64,000 bases of DNA from Microbacterium tenebrionis (GTDB taxonomy: Bacteria > Actinomycetota > Actinomycetes > Actinomycetales > Microbacteriaceae), in contig NZ_CAHJXQ010000002.1 in the NCBI RefSeq assembly GCF_903645325.1, forward strand, positions 516,453 through 580,452. Direction: 5' to 3'. Under the pieces are notes generated by a model. It saw only the letters and a program-made list of their open reading frames with translations. It was not told the origin of the DNA and did no database searches. Shown here one piece after another: positions 34,165 to 45,073 of this stretch; position 1 is the first letter of the stretch; each line of letters begins with the position of its first letter. Position numbers and translations under genes: made by a program.

Positions 34165-34389
34165 ATGCGACGCAGCGAGTTCCATCGCGCGGTCGAAGAT
34201 GAGTTCGGTGGACGCTCCGTCGCGCTCATGAGCGATCTCGTGCTCGGAGCGGTCGGAAACCGCACGGCCGCAGAGGCATTGGAGAGCGGCGTGCCTCCGC
34301 GGGAGATCTGGGCCGCGCTGTGCGCCGAGATGGATGTTCCGCCTGAGCGCCGCTACGGCGTCGGCCGACTGGAACCGCGCCGGCACTGA
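34165..34389 (+). CDS. DUF3046 family protein
   Basis: 74-residue protein that matches DUF3046, a small actinobacterial family usually placed just upstream of recA. It contains MRRSEFHRAVEDEFGG, DLVLGAVGNRTAAEALESGV and WAALCAEMDVPPERRYG. Function unknown. It starts 23 bases after clgR and could be co-transcribed with it. Confidence 0.88.
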   Translation: MRRSEFHRAVEDEFGGRSVALMSDLVLGAVGNRTAAEALESGVPPREIWAALCAEMDVPPERRYGVGRLEPRRH

Positions 34390-34432
34390 GTCTCCGCGTC
34401 GACGGTTCACTCCGACGAGCCCGGCGTGTCGT

Positions 34433-34461
34433 CGAAGATGTGTTCGAAGCGCGCGTATCGT
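34433..34461 (+). promoter_or_regulatory. SOS box and promoter of recA
   Basis: CGAAGATGTGTTCG (34433-34446) differs at one position from the actinobacterial LexA box CGAACNNNNGTTCG. TATCGT at 34456-34461 fits a -10 element. LexA bound here would block recA transcription until DNA damage. The resulting leader is about 180 nt and has no other feature I can name. Confidence 0.65.
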
Positions 34462-34644
34462 TCTGCACAAGTGGTTACGAAGCGCTGTCGTCCACCGTTC
34501 GTGGCGAATCCGACGCAATGTCGGATGCCCCTCCTACGGTGATCACAGGCCCAGGAGCCATACGCCTTGTCGGAGAGTCCACCCCAGCCGGGGTGGCCGC
34601 GACAGCCTACAGGCGGCACCACGCGAACATATGAGGAGCACGTC

Positions 34645-35705
<1,061 letters not shown>

Positions 35706-35706
<1 letters not shown>

Positions 35707-36401
35707 TGCCGCACACGCACGATGACGGGGGCGAGGACCGCCTCGCCCCCGTCATTCCGCTCTTCGGCGGACGAGTCGCACGAGCGTCCGATCTGCAGCC
35801 CCGGGAGGTCGACAGCCCGGCGGTCACGATCGACAGGGATGCGGCGCCGGGTCCTCGTCCGGATCGGACGGTCGAACACGGCGAACCCGATGCCGATGAC
35901 TTCGCCCAACGGGCCGAGGAGGCTCTTGTGCGCAAACTGCGCGCGAGGTCGCTCTCGGTCTCAGAGGCGCGTCAGGTGCTCCGGGGCCACGACCTCGACC
36001 AGGGCCGTATCGACGACGTGATCGACCGCTTCTGCGAACGCGGCTACCTCGACGACTCCCTGCTCGCCGAGCATCTGGTGATCTCCGGGGTCGAGCGCAA
36101 GGGGCAGGGTCGTGTGGCGCTGTCGCGCGCGCTCGCCCAGCGCGGGATCCCGCGCGACGTCATCGACACCGCCCTCGGCGACCTTCCCGATGACGATGCC
36201 GAACGGGCTCTCGAGTTCGCCAGGACCAAGGCCCGGTCGTTGTCGAGGCTCGACTTCGACACGGCGCTGCGCCGACTGATTGGTCAACTCGCACGCCGAG
36301 GCTACGGCGGATCGGTCGCCGCCAATGCCGCCCGCACGGCGTTGGGCGAGGCATCCCTCGGGGCGCCGAGGACGGGCGTGAGGTTCGTCGACTCGGACTG
36401 A
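35706..36401 (+). CDS. recX: RecX regulatory protein
   Basis: 231-residue modulator of RecA filaments. The first 70 residues are a low-similarity, charged extension; the RecX three-helix repeats follow from about residue 78 ([59 protein letters not shown]). The ATG shares one base with the recA stop (TGATG), so the two are translated together. Confidence 0.93.
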
Positions 36402-36447
36402 CCCCCGAGTCCGTCCGCGGGCGCGCCCTCGTAGAATAGGGAGCACC

Positions 36448-37998
36448 ATGACTATTCCCCGCAGCGAACCGACGATCATCTCGGCGTCCTCTGCGTCCGT
36501 CGATGCCGACGGCCGTCAGCGCACGTACGAGGTGCGCACCTTCGGGTGCCAGATGAACGTGCACGACTCCGAACGACTCTCCGGATCCCTGGAGAGCGCC
36601 GGATATCTGCGCGCCGAGACGGGCGCCGAGGCCGACGTCGTCATCATCAACACGTGCGCCGTGCGCGACAACGCCGCAGGCAAGCTGTACGGCACACTCG
36701 GACACCTCGCTTCGGTCAAGCGCCGCAAGGAGGGCATGCAGATCGCGGTCGGCGGCTGCCTCGCCCAGATGGACAAGGATGCCGTGCTCGACAAGGCTCC
36801 GTGGGTGGACGTCGTCTTCGGCACCCACAACATGGGGTCGCTCCCCGGCCTGCTCGAGCGCGCCAAGCACAACGGCGATGCCGAGCTCGAGATCCTCGAG
36901 TCGCTCGAGGTCTTCCCGTCGACCCTCCCGACCAAGCGCGACTCGGCGCACAGCGGCTGGGTATCGATCTCGGTCGGCTGCAACAACACCTGCACGTTCT
37001 GCATCGTCCCGAGCCTGCGGGGCAAGGAGAAGGACCGCCGGCCCGGCGACATCCTGAACGAGATCCGCCTCCTCGTCGAGGACGGCGCGATCGAGGTCAC
37101 CCTGCTCGGCCAGAACGTCAACTCCTACGGCGTGGAGTTCGGCGACCGGCAGGCCTTCGGCAAGCTGCTGCGCGCCACCGGTCAGATCGACGGACTCGAG
37201 CGGGTGCGCTTCACAAGTCCCCACCCTGCGGCGTTCACCGACGATGTCATCGATGCGATGGCGGAGACGCCCAATGTCATGCCCCAGCTGCACATGCCGT
37301 TGCAGTCCGGCAGCGACCGCATCCTCAAGGCGATGCGCCGCTCCTATCGGAGCGAGAAGTTCCTCGGCATCCTCGACCGCGTGCGCGAGCGCATTCCGCA
37401 TGCGGCGATCTCCACCGACATCATCGTGGGGTTCCCCGGCGAGACCGACGAGGACTTCGAGGACACCATGCGCGTCGTCGAGCAGGCGCGGTTCGCCAAC
37501 GCCTTCACGTTCCAGTACTCGATCCGTGAGGGGACGCCCGCCGCGACGATGGAGGATCAGGTTCCCAAGGCCGTCGTCCAGGAGCGCTACGAGCGGCTGA
37601 TCGCCCTGCAGGAGCGCATCTCGCTCGAGGAGAACCAGAAGCAGGTCGGCCGCGAAGTCGAGGTTCTCGTCTCCGTCGGCGAGGGCAAGAAGGATGCCGA
37701 GACGCACCGCCTCACCGGCCGCGCGCAGGACAACCGGCTCGTGCACTTCGAAGTGACCCCCGGCTCCGACCTGCCGCGCCCCGGTGACGTGGTGACCGTG
37801 ACGATCACCCACGGTGCGCCGTTCCACCTCCTGGCGGACGACCCGACGGGCGCGCCGCTGCGCATCCGGCGCACGCGCGGTGGCGATGCCTGGGATCGCG
37901 CACAGGCGGAGTCCTGCGGCGTCCCCGCCCCCTCGGGCGCATCCGGCGGCCCGCGCGCTGTCTCACTGGGCCTGCCCACGCTCCGCGTCGGTGTCTGA
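36448..37998 (+). CDS. miaB: tRNA-2-methylthio-N6-dimethylallyladenosine synthase
   Basis: 516-residue radical-SAM methylthiotransferase that modifies adenosine 37 of tRNAs reading U-initial codons. The N-terminal UPF0004 domain has three Cys ([22 protein letters not shown]), the radical-SAM cluster motif is CNNTCTFC, and a TRAM domain lies near the C-terminus. It acts after MiaA, whose gene is the next one downstream and appears broken, so the MiaB substrate may be missing unless the miaA sequence is in error. Confidence 0.95.
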   Translation: MTIPRSEPTIISASSASVDADGRQRTYEVRTFGCQMNVHDSERLSGSLESAGYLRAETGAEADVVIINTCAVRDNAAGKLYGTLGHLASVKRRKEGMQIAVGGCLAQMDKDAVLDKAPWVDVVFGTHNMGSLPGLLERAKHNGDAELEILESLEVFPSTLPTKRDSAHSGWVSISVGCNNTCTFCIVPSLRGKEKDRRPGDILNEIRLLVEDGAIEVTLLGQNVNSYGVEFGDRQAFGKLLRATGQIDGLERVRFTSPHPAAFTDDVIDAMAETPNVMPQLHMPLQSGSDRILKAMRRSYRSEKFLGILDRVRERIPHAAISTDIIVGFPGETDEDFEDTMRVVEQARFANAFTFQYSIREGTPAATMEDQVPKAVVQERYERLIALQERISLEENQKQVGREVEVLVSVGEGKKDAETHRLTGRAQDNRLVHFEVTPGSDLPRPGDVVTVTITHGAPFHLLADDPTGAPLRIRRTRGGDAWDRAQAESCGVPAPSGASGGPRAVSLGLPTLRVGV

Positions 37999-38097
37999 TC
38001 CCGTCTCCTCCTGTTCCGCCGAGGCCCCCGCTGGTCGCCGAGGCCCCTCGCCGACGCGTCGCCAGCCGGGGCATCGACGACAGGCGGGGGCGTCGAC

Positions 38098-39011
38098 ATG
38101 AGTGATCGGGATCCGCGCATCTGGGCGATCGTCGGCGCCACGGGCACAGGCAAGAGCGACCTCGCACTCCGCCTCGCCGAGGCGCTGCACGAAAGCGGCA
38201 ACCCCGCCGAGATCGTCAACGCCGACGCCATGCAGCTCTACCGCGGCATGGACGTCGGCACGGCCAAGCTCTCCGTCGACGAGCGCCGCGGCATCCCGCA
38301 CCACCTGTTCGACGTCCGCGAGGTCACCCAGGACGCCGCCGTGGCCTGGTATCAACCGCTCGCGCGGGCGGCGATCGAGACCATCCACGCACGCGGCGGC
38401 GACGCCGTCCTCGTGGGCGGGTCCGGTCTCTACGTCTCGAGCGTGATCTTCGACTTCCGCTTCCCGCCCCGCGACCCCGCAGTGCGCCAGCGGCTCGAAC
38501 GAGAACTCGACGAGCAGGGCGCCGGTGCCCTCTTCGCACGGCTGCAGCAGGTGGATGCCGTCACCGCGGCCCGCGTCGACCCGAAGAACGGCCGGCGCAT
38601 CGTGCGCGCGCTCGAGGTGATCGAGCAGGGCGCGCAGACCCACGGCGCGGCGCTCCCCGACGAACCCCTGCTGTGGCACCCGCGGACACGGATCCTCGGA
38701 GTCGAGGCGGACCGCGCGGAACTCGTCGCCCGGCTCGATGCCCGGGTGGAGCGCATGTGGGAGCAGGGCATGCTCGAGGAGGCCGCGCCTGCGCGCGGAC
38801 GGGATCCAACGCGGCACCACCGCACCGCGCGCGATCGGCTACGCGCAGGCGCTCGCGCGCTGGCGGGGAGAAGACCGAAGCCGAGGCCATCGCCGAGACG
38901 CAGGCCCTCACCCGCCGGTACGCCCGGCGACAGGTGTCGTGGTTCAAGCGATACCCCGGCATCGAGTGGCTCTCGCCGATGTCCGACCCCCGTGACATCC
39001 TGGCGGGATGA
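38098..39011 (+). pseudogene. miaA: miaA (tRNA dimethylallyltransferase) with two frame changes
   Basis: The frame starting at 38098 encodes MiaA normally (P-loop GATGTGKSDLAL, then VNADAMQLYRGMDVGTAKL) up to EQGMLEEAA. An extra C near 38788 shifts the frame; LRADGIQRGTTAPRAIGYAQ then continues in frame 2. Near 38867 a second change (two bases lost or one gained) moves to frame 3, which reads KTEAEAIAETQALTRRYARR and ends at TGA 39009-39011 as expected. The two changes do not cancel, so the protein as sequenced has a wrong C-terminus. Either a recent pseudogene or sequencing error. Confidence 0.85.
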
Positions 39012-39336
39012 CGACCCACTTCTTCACGGCGACGAGTCTGGACGGATTCATCGCCGCGCGGACCATTCGCTCGACTGGTCGCTGAAGCAGGACTTCCGTC
39101 CACGCGGCCATGACCGCGGCGGCGGGCGACAAGGACATCTGGATCGTCGGCGGGGGAGACCTGGCCGGGCAGTTCGTCGACGCGGGGCTGCTCGACGAGG
39201 TCTGGCTGCAGTACGCGCCCGTCACGCTCGGCAGCGGTGCTCCGGTGCTGCCGCGCTCTCTCGACCTCGAGCTCATCGACGTCGCCCGCAATCGGGCGTT
39301 CCTGTGCGGCGATATCGCGTGCTCCGCGCTGAATAG
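39008..39336 (+). pseudogene. Remnant of RibD C-terminal/dihydrofolate-reductase-like gene
   Basis: ATG at 39008 overlaps the miaA stop and reads MTTHFFTATSLDGFIA. The frame then shifts near 39056 to ADHSLDWSLKQDF, about 100 middle residues are missing near 39097, and a third frame reads VHAAMTAAAGDKDIWIVGGG and on through VWLQYAPVTLGSGAPVLPRS. A missing base near 39307 moves it back so that RYRVLRAE ends at TAG 39334-39336. At least three lesions in 330 bases. The stop codon is also the start of the dapF -10 box. Confidence 0.8.
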
Positions 39337-39345
39337 ACTGGATCC

Positions 39346-40218
39346 ATGGTCGCATTCACCAAGGGTCACGGCACGGGCAACGATTTCGTGATCATCGCCG
39401 ACCCCGACGGGGAGCTCGACCTCACGCCGGAGCAGGTCGCCGCTCTGTGCGACCGCCACTTCGGCATCGGAGCCGACGGCGTGCTGCGCGTCGTCCGCTC
39501 GACGGCGATTCCCGAAGGCGCGGCTGCTCTGGCCGAAGAGCCGGCGGCCGAGTGGTTCATGGACTACCGCAACGCCGACGGGTCGATCGCCGAGATGTGC
39601 GGCAACGGCGTCCGGGTGTTCGCGCACTACCTCCTCCGAGCGGGACTGGCCACGATCGAACAGGGCTCGACGCTGCCGATCGGCACACGGGCGGGCATCC
39701 GCGACGTGACGACCAGTGCGAACGGATACCAGGTCGACCTCGGCCGGTGGAAGCTGTCGGGCGACAACCCCCTCGCCAAGGCCCGCGGGCTCGATGTGGC
39801 CCGCCCGGGCCTGGGCATCGACGTCGGCAATCCGCACGTCGTCGTCGCCCTGGCATCCGAGCAGGAGCTCGAAGGCCTCGAACTCGAATACATCCCCGAA
39901 CTCGACCCGGCGCTGCCAAACGGCGCGAACGTCGAGTTCGTCGTCCCCGGCGAACCGCTCGTCCGAGACGGCATCGGGCACGTCTCGATGCGCGTGTTCG
40001 AGCGCGGGGTCGGCGAGACCCTCAGTTGCGGAACCGGCGTGGCGGCCACGGCACTGGCGGTCCGCTACTGGGCGGGGGACCGCGCCCCCGACAACTGGCG
40101 CGTCGAGGTGCCGGGCGGCACGCTCGGCGTGCGGATGTTCCCCGCGGAGGACGGCGAGCACGTCGCGCTCTCCGGGCCCGCGCAGCTCGTCTTCAGCGGC
40201 ACGGTCGACCTCGCCTGA
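39346..40218 (+). CDS. dapF: Diaminopimelate epimerase
   Basis: 290-residue cofactor-independent epimerase that makes meso-diaminopimelate for lysine and cell wall. The two catalytic Cys are in [14 protein letters not shown] and [14 protein letters not shown]. The TAGACT box (39334-39339) is 6 bases before the ATG, and its TAG is the stop of the broken upstream gene. Confidence 0.97.
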   Translation: MVAFTKGHGTGNDFVIIADPDGELDLTPEQVAALCDRHFGIGADGVLRVVRSTAIPEGAAALAEEPAAEWFMDYRNADGSIAEMCGNGVRVFAHYLLRAGLATIEQGSTLPIGTRAGIRDVTTSANGYQVDLGRWKLSGDNPLAKARGLDVARPGLGIDVGNPHVVVALASEQELEGLELEYIPELDPALPNGANVEFVVPGEPLVRDGIGHVSMRVFERGVGETLSCGTGVAATALAVRYWAGDRAPDNWRVEVPGGTLGVRMFPAEDGEHVALSGPAQLVFSGTVDLA

Positions 40219-40237
40219 CACGTCGGCGGAGCGCAAT

Positions 40238-40257
40238 GAGTCGTCGTGTGACGACTC
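40238..40257 (+). terminator. Short hairpin after dapF
   Basis: Perfect 8-bp stem GAGTCGTC/GACGACTC with loop GTGT. Small and without a T-run, so it could equally be a protein-binding site. Confidence 0.45.
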
Positions 40258-40297
40258 GGAGTGACAGTGCAGCCGCCGTCCGGTGACGATGGTGCGC

Positions 40298-41680
40298 ATG
40301 AGCAAACAGATCCGCTTCAACGCCTTCGACATGAACTGCGTCGCCCACCAGTCCTCCGGGATGTGGCGGCACCCGCAGGATCAGTCAGCGCGCTACAAGG
40401 AGCTCGGCTACTGGATCGAGCTCGCGCAGCTGCTCGAGCGCGGCCACTTCGACGGCCTCTTCATCGCGGATGTCCTCGGCACCTACGACGTCTACGGCTC
40501 CTCCAACGAGGCGGCCATCCGCCACGCCGCACAGGTGCCCGTGAACGACCCGATCCTGCTCGTGAGCGCGATGGCGGCGGTCACCGAGAACCTCGGCTTC
40601 GGCATCACCGCCGGCACCGCGTACGAGCATCCGTATCCCTTCGCGCGCCGCATGACGACGCTCGACCACCTGACGAACGGACGAGTCGGCTGGAACGTCG
40701 TCACAGGGTATCTGCCCTCCGCCGCGCGCAACATGGGGCACGACGACCAGCTCGAGCACGACCAGCGCTACGACGTCGCGGACGAGTACCTCGAGGTGAC
40801 CTACAAGCTCTGGGAAGGCTCGTGGGAGGACGACGCGGTCGTCCGCGACCGCGAGGCCGGGGTTTTCACCGACCCGGCCAAGGTGCACGAGATCGGTCAC
40901 AGCGGCGAGCACTTCACGGTTCCCGGCATCCACATCTCCGAGCCGTCGCCGCAGCGCACGCCGGTGATCTTCCAGGCCGGCGCCTCGCCGCGCGGGATCG
41001 CGTTCGCCGCGGGCAACGCCGAGGCGATCTTCGTCGCGGCCCCGACCAAGACGGTGCTCGCCGGCACCGTGAAGCGCATCCGCGACGCCCTTGAGGCGGC
41101 AGGACGCGACCGCTACTCGGCGAAGATCTATACGCTGCTCACGATCATCACCGACGAGACGAGCGAGAAGGCGCACGCGAAGCACGAGGAGTTCCTGCAG
41201 TACGCGAGCGACGAAGGTGCGCTGGTGTTCATGTCGGGATGGATGGGGATCGACCTGTCGCAGTTCGAGCTCGACGAGCCCATCGGCAACGTCAAGAGCA
41301 ACGCGATCCAGTCGACGGTGGCGAACTTCCAGCAGGCCGACGACTCCGGCAAGGAGTGGAAGGTGCGCGACATCGCCAAGCTCGGCAGCATCGGGGGCCT
41401 CGGGCCCCGCGTCGTCGGGTCGCCGGAGGAGGTCGCCGACTTCCTGCAGGAATGGGTGGAGGAGACCGACGTCGACGGATTCAACCTCGCCTACGCGATC
41501 ACACCGGGCACGTTCGAGGACGTCGTGACGCTCATCGTCCCGGAGCTGCAGCGCCGTGGTGTCTATCAGACCGGGTACGCCCCCGGCACGCTGCGCAACA
41601 AGCTGCACGGCCGCGGAGACCGGCTGCCGGACGAGCACCGCGGTGCCGGCTTCAAGATCGGGAACAGGGTCGGCGTCTGA
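40298..41680 (+). CDS. LLM-class flavin monooxygenase, NtaA/SnaA/DszA type
   Basis: 460-residue FMNH2-dependent monooxygenase of the nitrilotriacetate/dimethylsulfide monooxygenase group. Typical segments: IRFNAFDMNCVAHQSSGMWRHP at the N-terminus, FDGLFIADVLGTYDVYGSS, and RVGWNVVTGYLPSAARNMG. It has no adjacent flavin reductase; the one at 13198 could serve, which is a guess. ATG at 40298 is preferred over upstream GTG/ATG codons at 40283-40292 because the family start is near this residue. Confidence 0.85.
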   Translation: MSKQIRFNAFDMNCVAHQSSGMWRHPQDQSARYKELGYWIELAQLLERGHFDGLFIADVLGTYDVYGSSNEAAIRHAAQVPVNDPILLVSAMAAVTENLGFGITAGTAYEHPYPFARRMTTLDHLTNGRVGWNVVTGYLPSAARNMGHDDQLEHDQRYDVADEYLEVTYKLWEGSWEDDAVVRDREAGVFTDPAKVHEIGHSGEHFTVPGIHISEPSPQRTPVIFQAGASPRGIAFAAGNAEAIFVAAPTKTVLAGTVKRIRDALEAAGRDRYSAKIYTLLTIITDETSEKAHAKHEEFLQYASDEGALVFMSGWMGIDLSQFELDEPIGNVKSNAIQSTVANFQQADDSGKEWKVRDIAKLGSIGGLGPRVVGSPEEVADFLQEWVEETDVDGFNLAYAITPGTFEDVVTLIVPELQRRGVYQTGYAPGTLRNKLHGRGDRLPDEHRGAGFKIGNRVGV

Positions 41681-42322
41681 TCACGCCAGCGCGATCGGCT
41701 CCGTCGGGGGAGAGCCGTGCTTGCGCACCTTGATCACGCGGAATCCCTTGCCCGTGGCCGAGCGGAACACGCTGTAGCCGGGCGTGAAGGTCGCGGCGAG
41801 CCAGCGCTGCAGCGAATCCGCGCCGAGATTGCGCTGGACGACCAGCCACGCATCGCTGCGCTCGTCCAGCCGGGGGATCCAGCGCTCGAGCATGTCGTGC
41901 AGCACGTTCTTGCCCACGCGGATCGGCGGGTTCGATCGGATGGTGCGGAATCGGATGTCGTCGGGAACATCGTCCGGCCGTACGGCGTTGACATTCGTAA
42001 GACCCAGCTCATCGGCATTCCGGCGGACGAGGTCCAGTGCGCGCTCATTGACGTCGACGGCCCAGACGGTCGCATGCGGCGAGGCGAGAGCCATCGTGAG
42101 ACTGATCGGACCCCATCCGCAACCGAGGTCCAGGAAGTCGCCGCCGGGCGGCAGCGGCGGCATGTTGGCGAGGAGCACGGCCGTCCCGGCGTCCAGGCGG
42201 TCGGGACTGAACACGCCGCCAGCGGTGGTGACCTCGAGGTCGCGACCGGCGAGAGTCACCCGAATGGTCCGAAGATTCTCCGCACTTGCCGGGGTCGCAG
42301 AGAAGTAGTGATCGGACCCCAT
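41681..42322 (-). CDS. Class I SAM-dependent methyltransferase, RsmC-like
   Basis: 213-residue MTS-family methyltransferase. The SAM loop is LDLGCGWGPISLTMA and the substrate-base motif NPP is in IRSNPPIRVGK, typical of N2-guanine or N6-adenine methylation of rRNA; the exact target is not known. ATG at 42322 has TACGCT (42329-42334) 6 bases upstream on this strand, which favours it over the longer frame. Confidence 0.85.
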   Translation of the reverse strand: MGSDHYFSATPASAENLRTIRVTLAGRDLEVTTAGGVFSPDRLDAGTAVLLANMPPLPPGGDFLDLGCGWGPISLTMALASPHATVWAVDVNERALDLVRRNADELGLTNVNAVRPDDVPDDIRFRTIRSNPPIRVGKNVLHDMLERWIPRLDERSDAWLVVQRNLGADSLQRWLAATFTPGYSVFRSATGKGFRVIKVRKHGSPPTEPIALA

Positions 42323-42381
42323 AGGGCGAGCGTACCGGACGGGCGGGTTAACATTAAGACGCCGAACGTAGAAGGCAGAGG

Positions 42382-43884
42382 ATGACGAAGACCACACATG
42401 ACACCCACGACGAGACCCTCGATCGTGTGATCGCGAGCGCAGAGAAGCGCACCGAGGCGAGAGTGTTCGGTGCGGCCCAGGCGCTGCAGGATGCCGGCAC
42501 GGCCGCGTACGGCGACCGCGACGGAGACCAGTGGGATCTCGACGATCGCCATGCGCTGCGCCGCGTCGCCGGGCTCTCCACTGAGCTCGAGGACGTCACC
42601 GAGGTCGAGTACCGCCAGCTGCGGCTCGAGAACGTCGTGCTGGTCGGCGTCTACCCGCAGGGCGCGCAGACGGATGCCGAGAACTCGCTGCGCGAACTGG
42701 CCGCCCTCGCCGAGACGGCAGGCGCCGTCGTGCTCGACGGCGTGCTGCAGCGGCGCCCGCATCCCGACCCCGCCACGTACCTCGGCCGGGGCAAGGCGCA
42801 GGAGCTGAAGGACCTGGTCGCCGCGACCGGCGCCGACACGGTCATCGCCGACACCGAGCTCGCACCCAGCCAGCGCCGCGCGCTGGAGGACGTGGTGAAG
42901 GTCAAGGTGATCGATCGCACCACCGTGATCCTCGACATCTTCAGCCAGCACGCCAAGAGCCGCGAGGGCAAGGCCCAGGTCGAACTCGCGCAGCTCGAGT
43001 ACCTGCTGCCTCGTCTGCGCGGCTGGGGTGACTCTATGAGTCGCCAGGCCGGTGGCCAGGTCGGAGCAGGCGGTGCCGGTATGGGCTCCCGCGGTCCCGG
43101 TGAGACGAAGATCGAACTCGATCGTCGCCGCATCCGTACGCGCATGGCGCAGCTGCGTCGCCAGATCCGCGACTTCGCACCCGCGCGCGACGCCAAGCGC
43201 GCCGAGCGCAAGCGCAACACGATCCCGTCGGTCGCGATCGCCGGGTACACGAACGCCGGCAAGTCGAGTCTGCTCAATGCGCTCACCAGCGCCGGCGTCC
43301 TCGTCGAGAACGCGTTGTTCGCGACGCTGGATGCCACGGTGCGCCGGACCACGACCGATGACGGCCGCGTCTACACGTTCACCGACACCGTCGGTTTCGT
43401 GCGGAACCTGCCGCACCAACTCGTCGAGGCGTTCCGCTCGACGCTCGAGGAGGTCGGCGACGCCGACATCGTCCTGCACGTCGTGGACGGGTCCCACCCC
43501 GACCCCGCCGGTCAGCTGCAGACGGTGCGCGACGTCATGGGCGACGTGGGCGCCCGAGACCTGCCCGAGATCGTCGTGTTCAACAAGGCCGACATCATCC
43601 CCGAGGACGAACGGCTCGTGCTCCAGGGCCTCGAGCCGAAGGCGCACTTCGTCTCATCGCGCACCGGCGAGGGGATCGCGCAGCTGCGCGCCGCGATCGA
43701 TGAGGCCCTGCCGATGCCGGCCGTCGAGGTGCACGCCCTCGTGCCGTACGACAGGGGAGACCTCGTCGCGGCCGTGCACGAGACGGGCATCCTCGCCTCG
43801 GCGGAGCACGGCGAGCACGGGACGCAGATCCACGCGCACGTCTCGGAGCGCCTCGCGGCGGAACTGGCTCCATTCCGCAGCTGA
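42382..43884 (+). CDS. hflX: GTPase HflX
   Basis: 500-residue ribosome-associated GTPase that splits or rescues stalled ribosomes. N-terminal HflX domain (about 70-210) with the Gly-rich loop RQAGGQVGAGGAGMGSRGPG, then the G domain: G1 GYTNAGKSSLL (about residue 290), G3 DTVGFVRNLPH, G4 NKAD. GAAGGCAGAGG precedes the ATG. Convergent with the SIMPL gene, 6 bases between stops. Confidence 0.95.
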   Translation: MTKTTHDTHDETLDRVIASAEKRTEARVFGAAQALQDAGTAAYGDRDGDQWDLDDRHALRRVAGLSTELEDVTEVEYRQLRLENVVLVGVYPQGAQTDAENSLRELAALAETAGAVVLDGVLQRRPHPDPATYLGRGKAQELKDLVAATGADTVIADTELAPSQRRALEDVVKVKVIDRTTVILDIFSQHAKSREGKAQVELAQLEYLLPRLRGWGDSMSRQAGGQVGAGGAGMGSRGPGETKIELDRRRIRTRMAQLRRQIRDFAPARDAKRAERKRNTIPSVAIAGYTNAGKSSLLNALTSAGVLVENALFATLDATVRRTTTDDGRVYTFTDTVGFVRNLPHQLVEAFRSTLEEVGDADIVLHVVDGSHPDPAGQLQTVRDVMGDVGARDLPEIVVFNKADIIPEDERLVLQGLEPKAHFVSSRTGEGIAQLRAAIDEALPMPAVEVHALVPYDRGDLVAAVHETGILASAEHGEHGTQIHAHVSERLAAELAPFRS

Positions 43885-43890
43885 CGCGCC

Positions 43891-44556
43891 TCAGCGAGCG
43901 GTGAAGCGGGCCTCGACGGTCGCCGAGACCACGATGTCCTCCGGCTCGTACTCCATGGCGGGCCCGGACTCCGCGGATGTCGCGAAGGCCGCGCCGCGCG
44001 CCTTCATCATCTGCGGGGCGGGCGACTGCTCGCGAGAGATGAGACCGGTGTCCGCGATCTCCAACGGCGTGACGGATTCGAGTCCGAGGGCGCCGGCGTA
44101 CGCCTGGGCGCGCTGCACGGCGACGCCGACCGCCGCGGATGCGACTTCGCGCTCGACGTCGGCACGCGTCTGCGGTGTGAGGTGCCAGTTCACCCAGCCG
44201 ACCTCGACACCGTCCCATGCAGAGATCTCGGACACCCAGACCGACAGCTCAGAGGCCTCGCCGAACGTCGCGGTGAAGTCGATGCTCGCGTGGTACACGA
44301 GCGCGAGGCGCTTGCCCTGGTTGTTCCACGGGCGCTCCGCGCGCACCGCGAGGCGCTTGCTGGTCCATTCGATGAGCGTTCCGGCAGCCTGCCGTTCGGA
44401 GAGCCCGGTGCGAACCGGTTCGGCCAGTCGCATGGCGTGATCCACGACGGCTGCGCGCGCGGCGCCCTCCGTGCGGACCGTGACGTGGATGGTGGCGCGC
44501 TCGGGAGCGATGCGCTCCTCGTGCTCGCCCCGGACGGTGATTGTGACGTCGCTCAT
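43891..44556 (-). CDS. SIMPL (DUF541) domain protein
   Basis: 221-residue protein with a SIMPL domain through most of its length (ITVRGEHEERIAPERATIHVTVRTEG at the start). No signal peptide is seen, so it is probably cytosolic, unlike many members. Function unknown. ATG at 44556 has TACAGT (44564-44569) 7 bases upstream, which overlaps the -10 box of the divergent ssrA promoter. Confidence 0.8.
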   Translation of the reverse strand: MSDVTITVRGEHEERIAPERATIHVTVRTEGAARAAVVDHAMRLAEPVRTGLSERQAAGTLIEWTSKRLAVRAERPWNNQGKRLALVYHASIDFTATFGEASELSVWVSEISAWDGVEVGWVNWHLTPQTRADVEREVASAAVGVAVQRAQAYAGALGLESVTPLEIADTGLISREQSPAPQMMKARGAAFATSAESGPAMEYEPEDIVVSATVEARFTAR

Positions 44557-44560
44557 GGTG

Positions 44561-44569
44561 TAGACTGTA
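44561..44569. promoter_or_regulatory. Overlapping face-to-face -10 boxes of ssrA and the SIMPL gene
   Basis: The nine bases TAGACTGTA contain TAGACT on the plus strand (44561-44566) and TACAGT on the minus strand (44564-44569), sharing three bases. Polymerase cannot open both at once. TAGACT would give an ssrA precursor with about 70 extra 5' bases, a length RNase P could remove. Confidence 0.5.
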
Positions 44570-44641
44570 ATGCTCGGATGCTCCGGTTTCCGAGATGGTA
44601 ATTCCACAGTGTGACAGCGGTCCTTTCGCAAGAAGGAACAC

Positions 44642-45010
44642 GGGGCTGATCGGTTTCGACAGCGCCTGTGAATCCACGAGAAGCGGGCCGAGGATGCAGG
44701 GTTATCTCGTGAACGCTCCCTGCAAAAATATAGTTGCCGAATCCAAGCGCAACGACTTCGCCCTCGCTGCATAAGCGAGCCCGATAGTCCGTCAGACCGT
44801 ATGTGATTCCGATACGGATCCTGGCGTCATCTAGGAATCTTGCTGCGTGACGGCGTCTGGACGTCACGTGGGACTCTTCCCAGGCTGGGCTTGTCGACTT
44901 AGGTGTCTGTGACAAAGGTCGGAGCCGAGCAGAACGTCTGCACAGACTGCGCCCGGAGAAGCCGTGGATACTCAGCGCTGGACGGGGGTTCGATTCCCCC
45001 CAGCTCCACC
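44642..45010 (+). ncRNA. ssrA: Transfer-messenger RNA (tmRNA)
   Basis: Rescues stalled ribosomes and tags incomplete proteins. The 5' end GGGGCTGATCGGTTTCGACAG and the 3' tRNA-like end GGGGGTTCGATTCCCCCCAG-CTCCACC pair as in other tmRNAs. The tag frame (44736-44774) encodes AESKRNDFALAA followed by TAA, preceded by the expected A-rich resume region. The genome reads ACC then G at the 3' end, so the final A of CCA appears not to be encoded and must be added. Confidence 0.95.
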
Positions 45011-45025
45011 GAACCGCTGTCACAT

Positions 45026-45067
45026 GACGAAGGCCCGTGGCGGAGAGATCCGCCACGGGCCTTCGTC
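45026..45067 (+). terminator. Terminator after ssrA
   Basis: Perfect 19-bp stem (45026-45044 with 45049-45067; left arm GACGAAGGCCCGTGGCGGA), loop GAGA. It also lies just after the convergent lipoprotein gene and can serve both strands. Confidence 0.9.
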
Positions 45068-45073
45068 GTGTTG

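Noticed and set aside
34567..34644. Upstream in-frame ATG for recA
   Set aside because: No ribosome site before it and the added residues do not resemble RecA; GAGGAG before 34645 decides the start.
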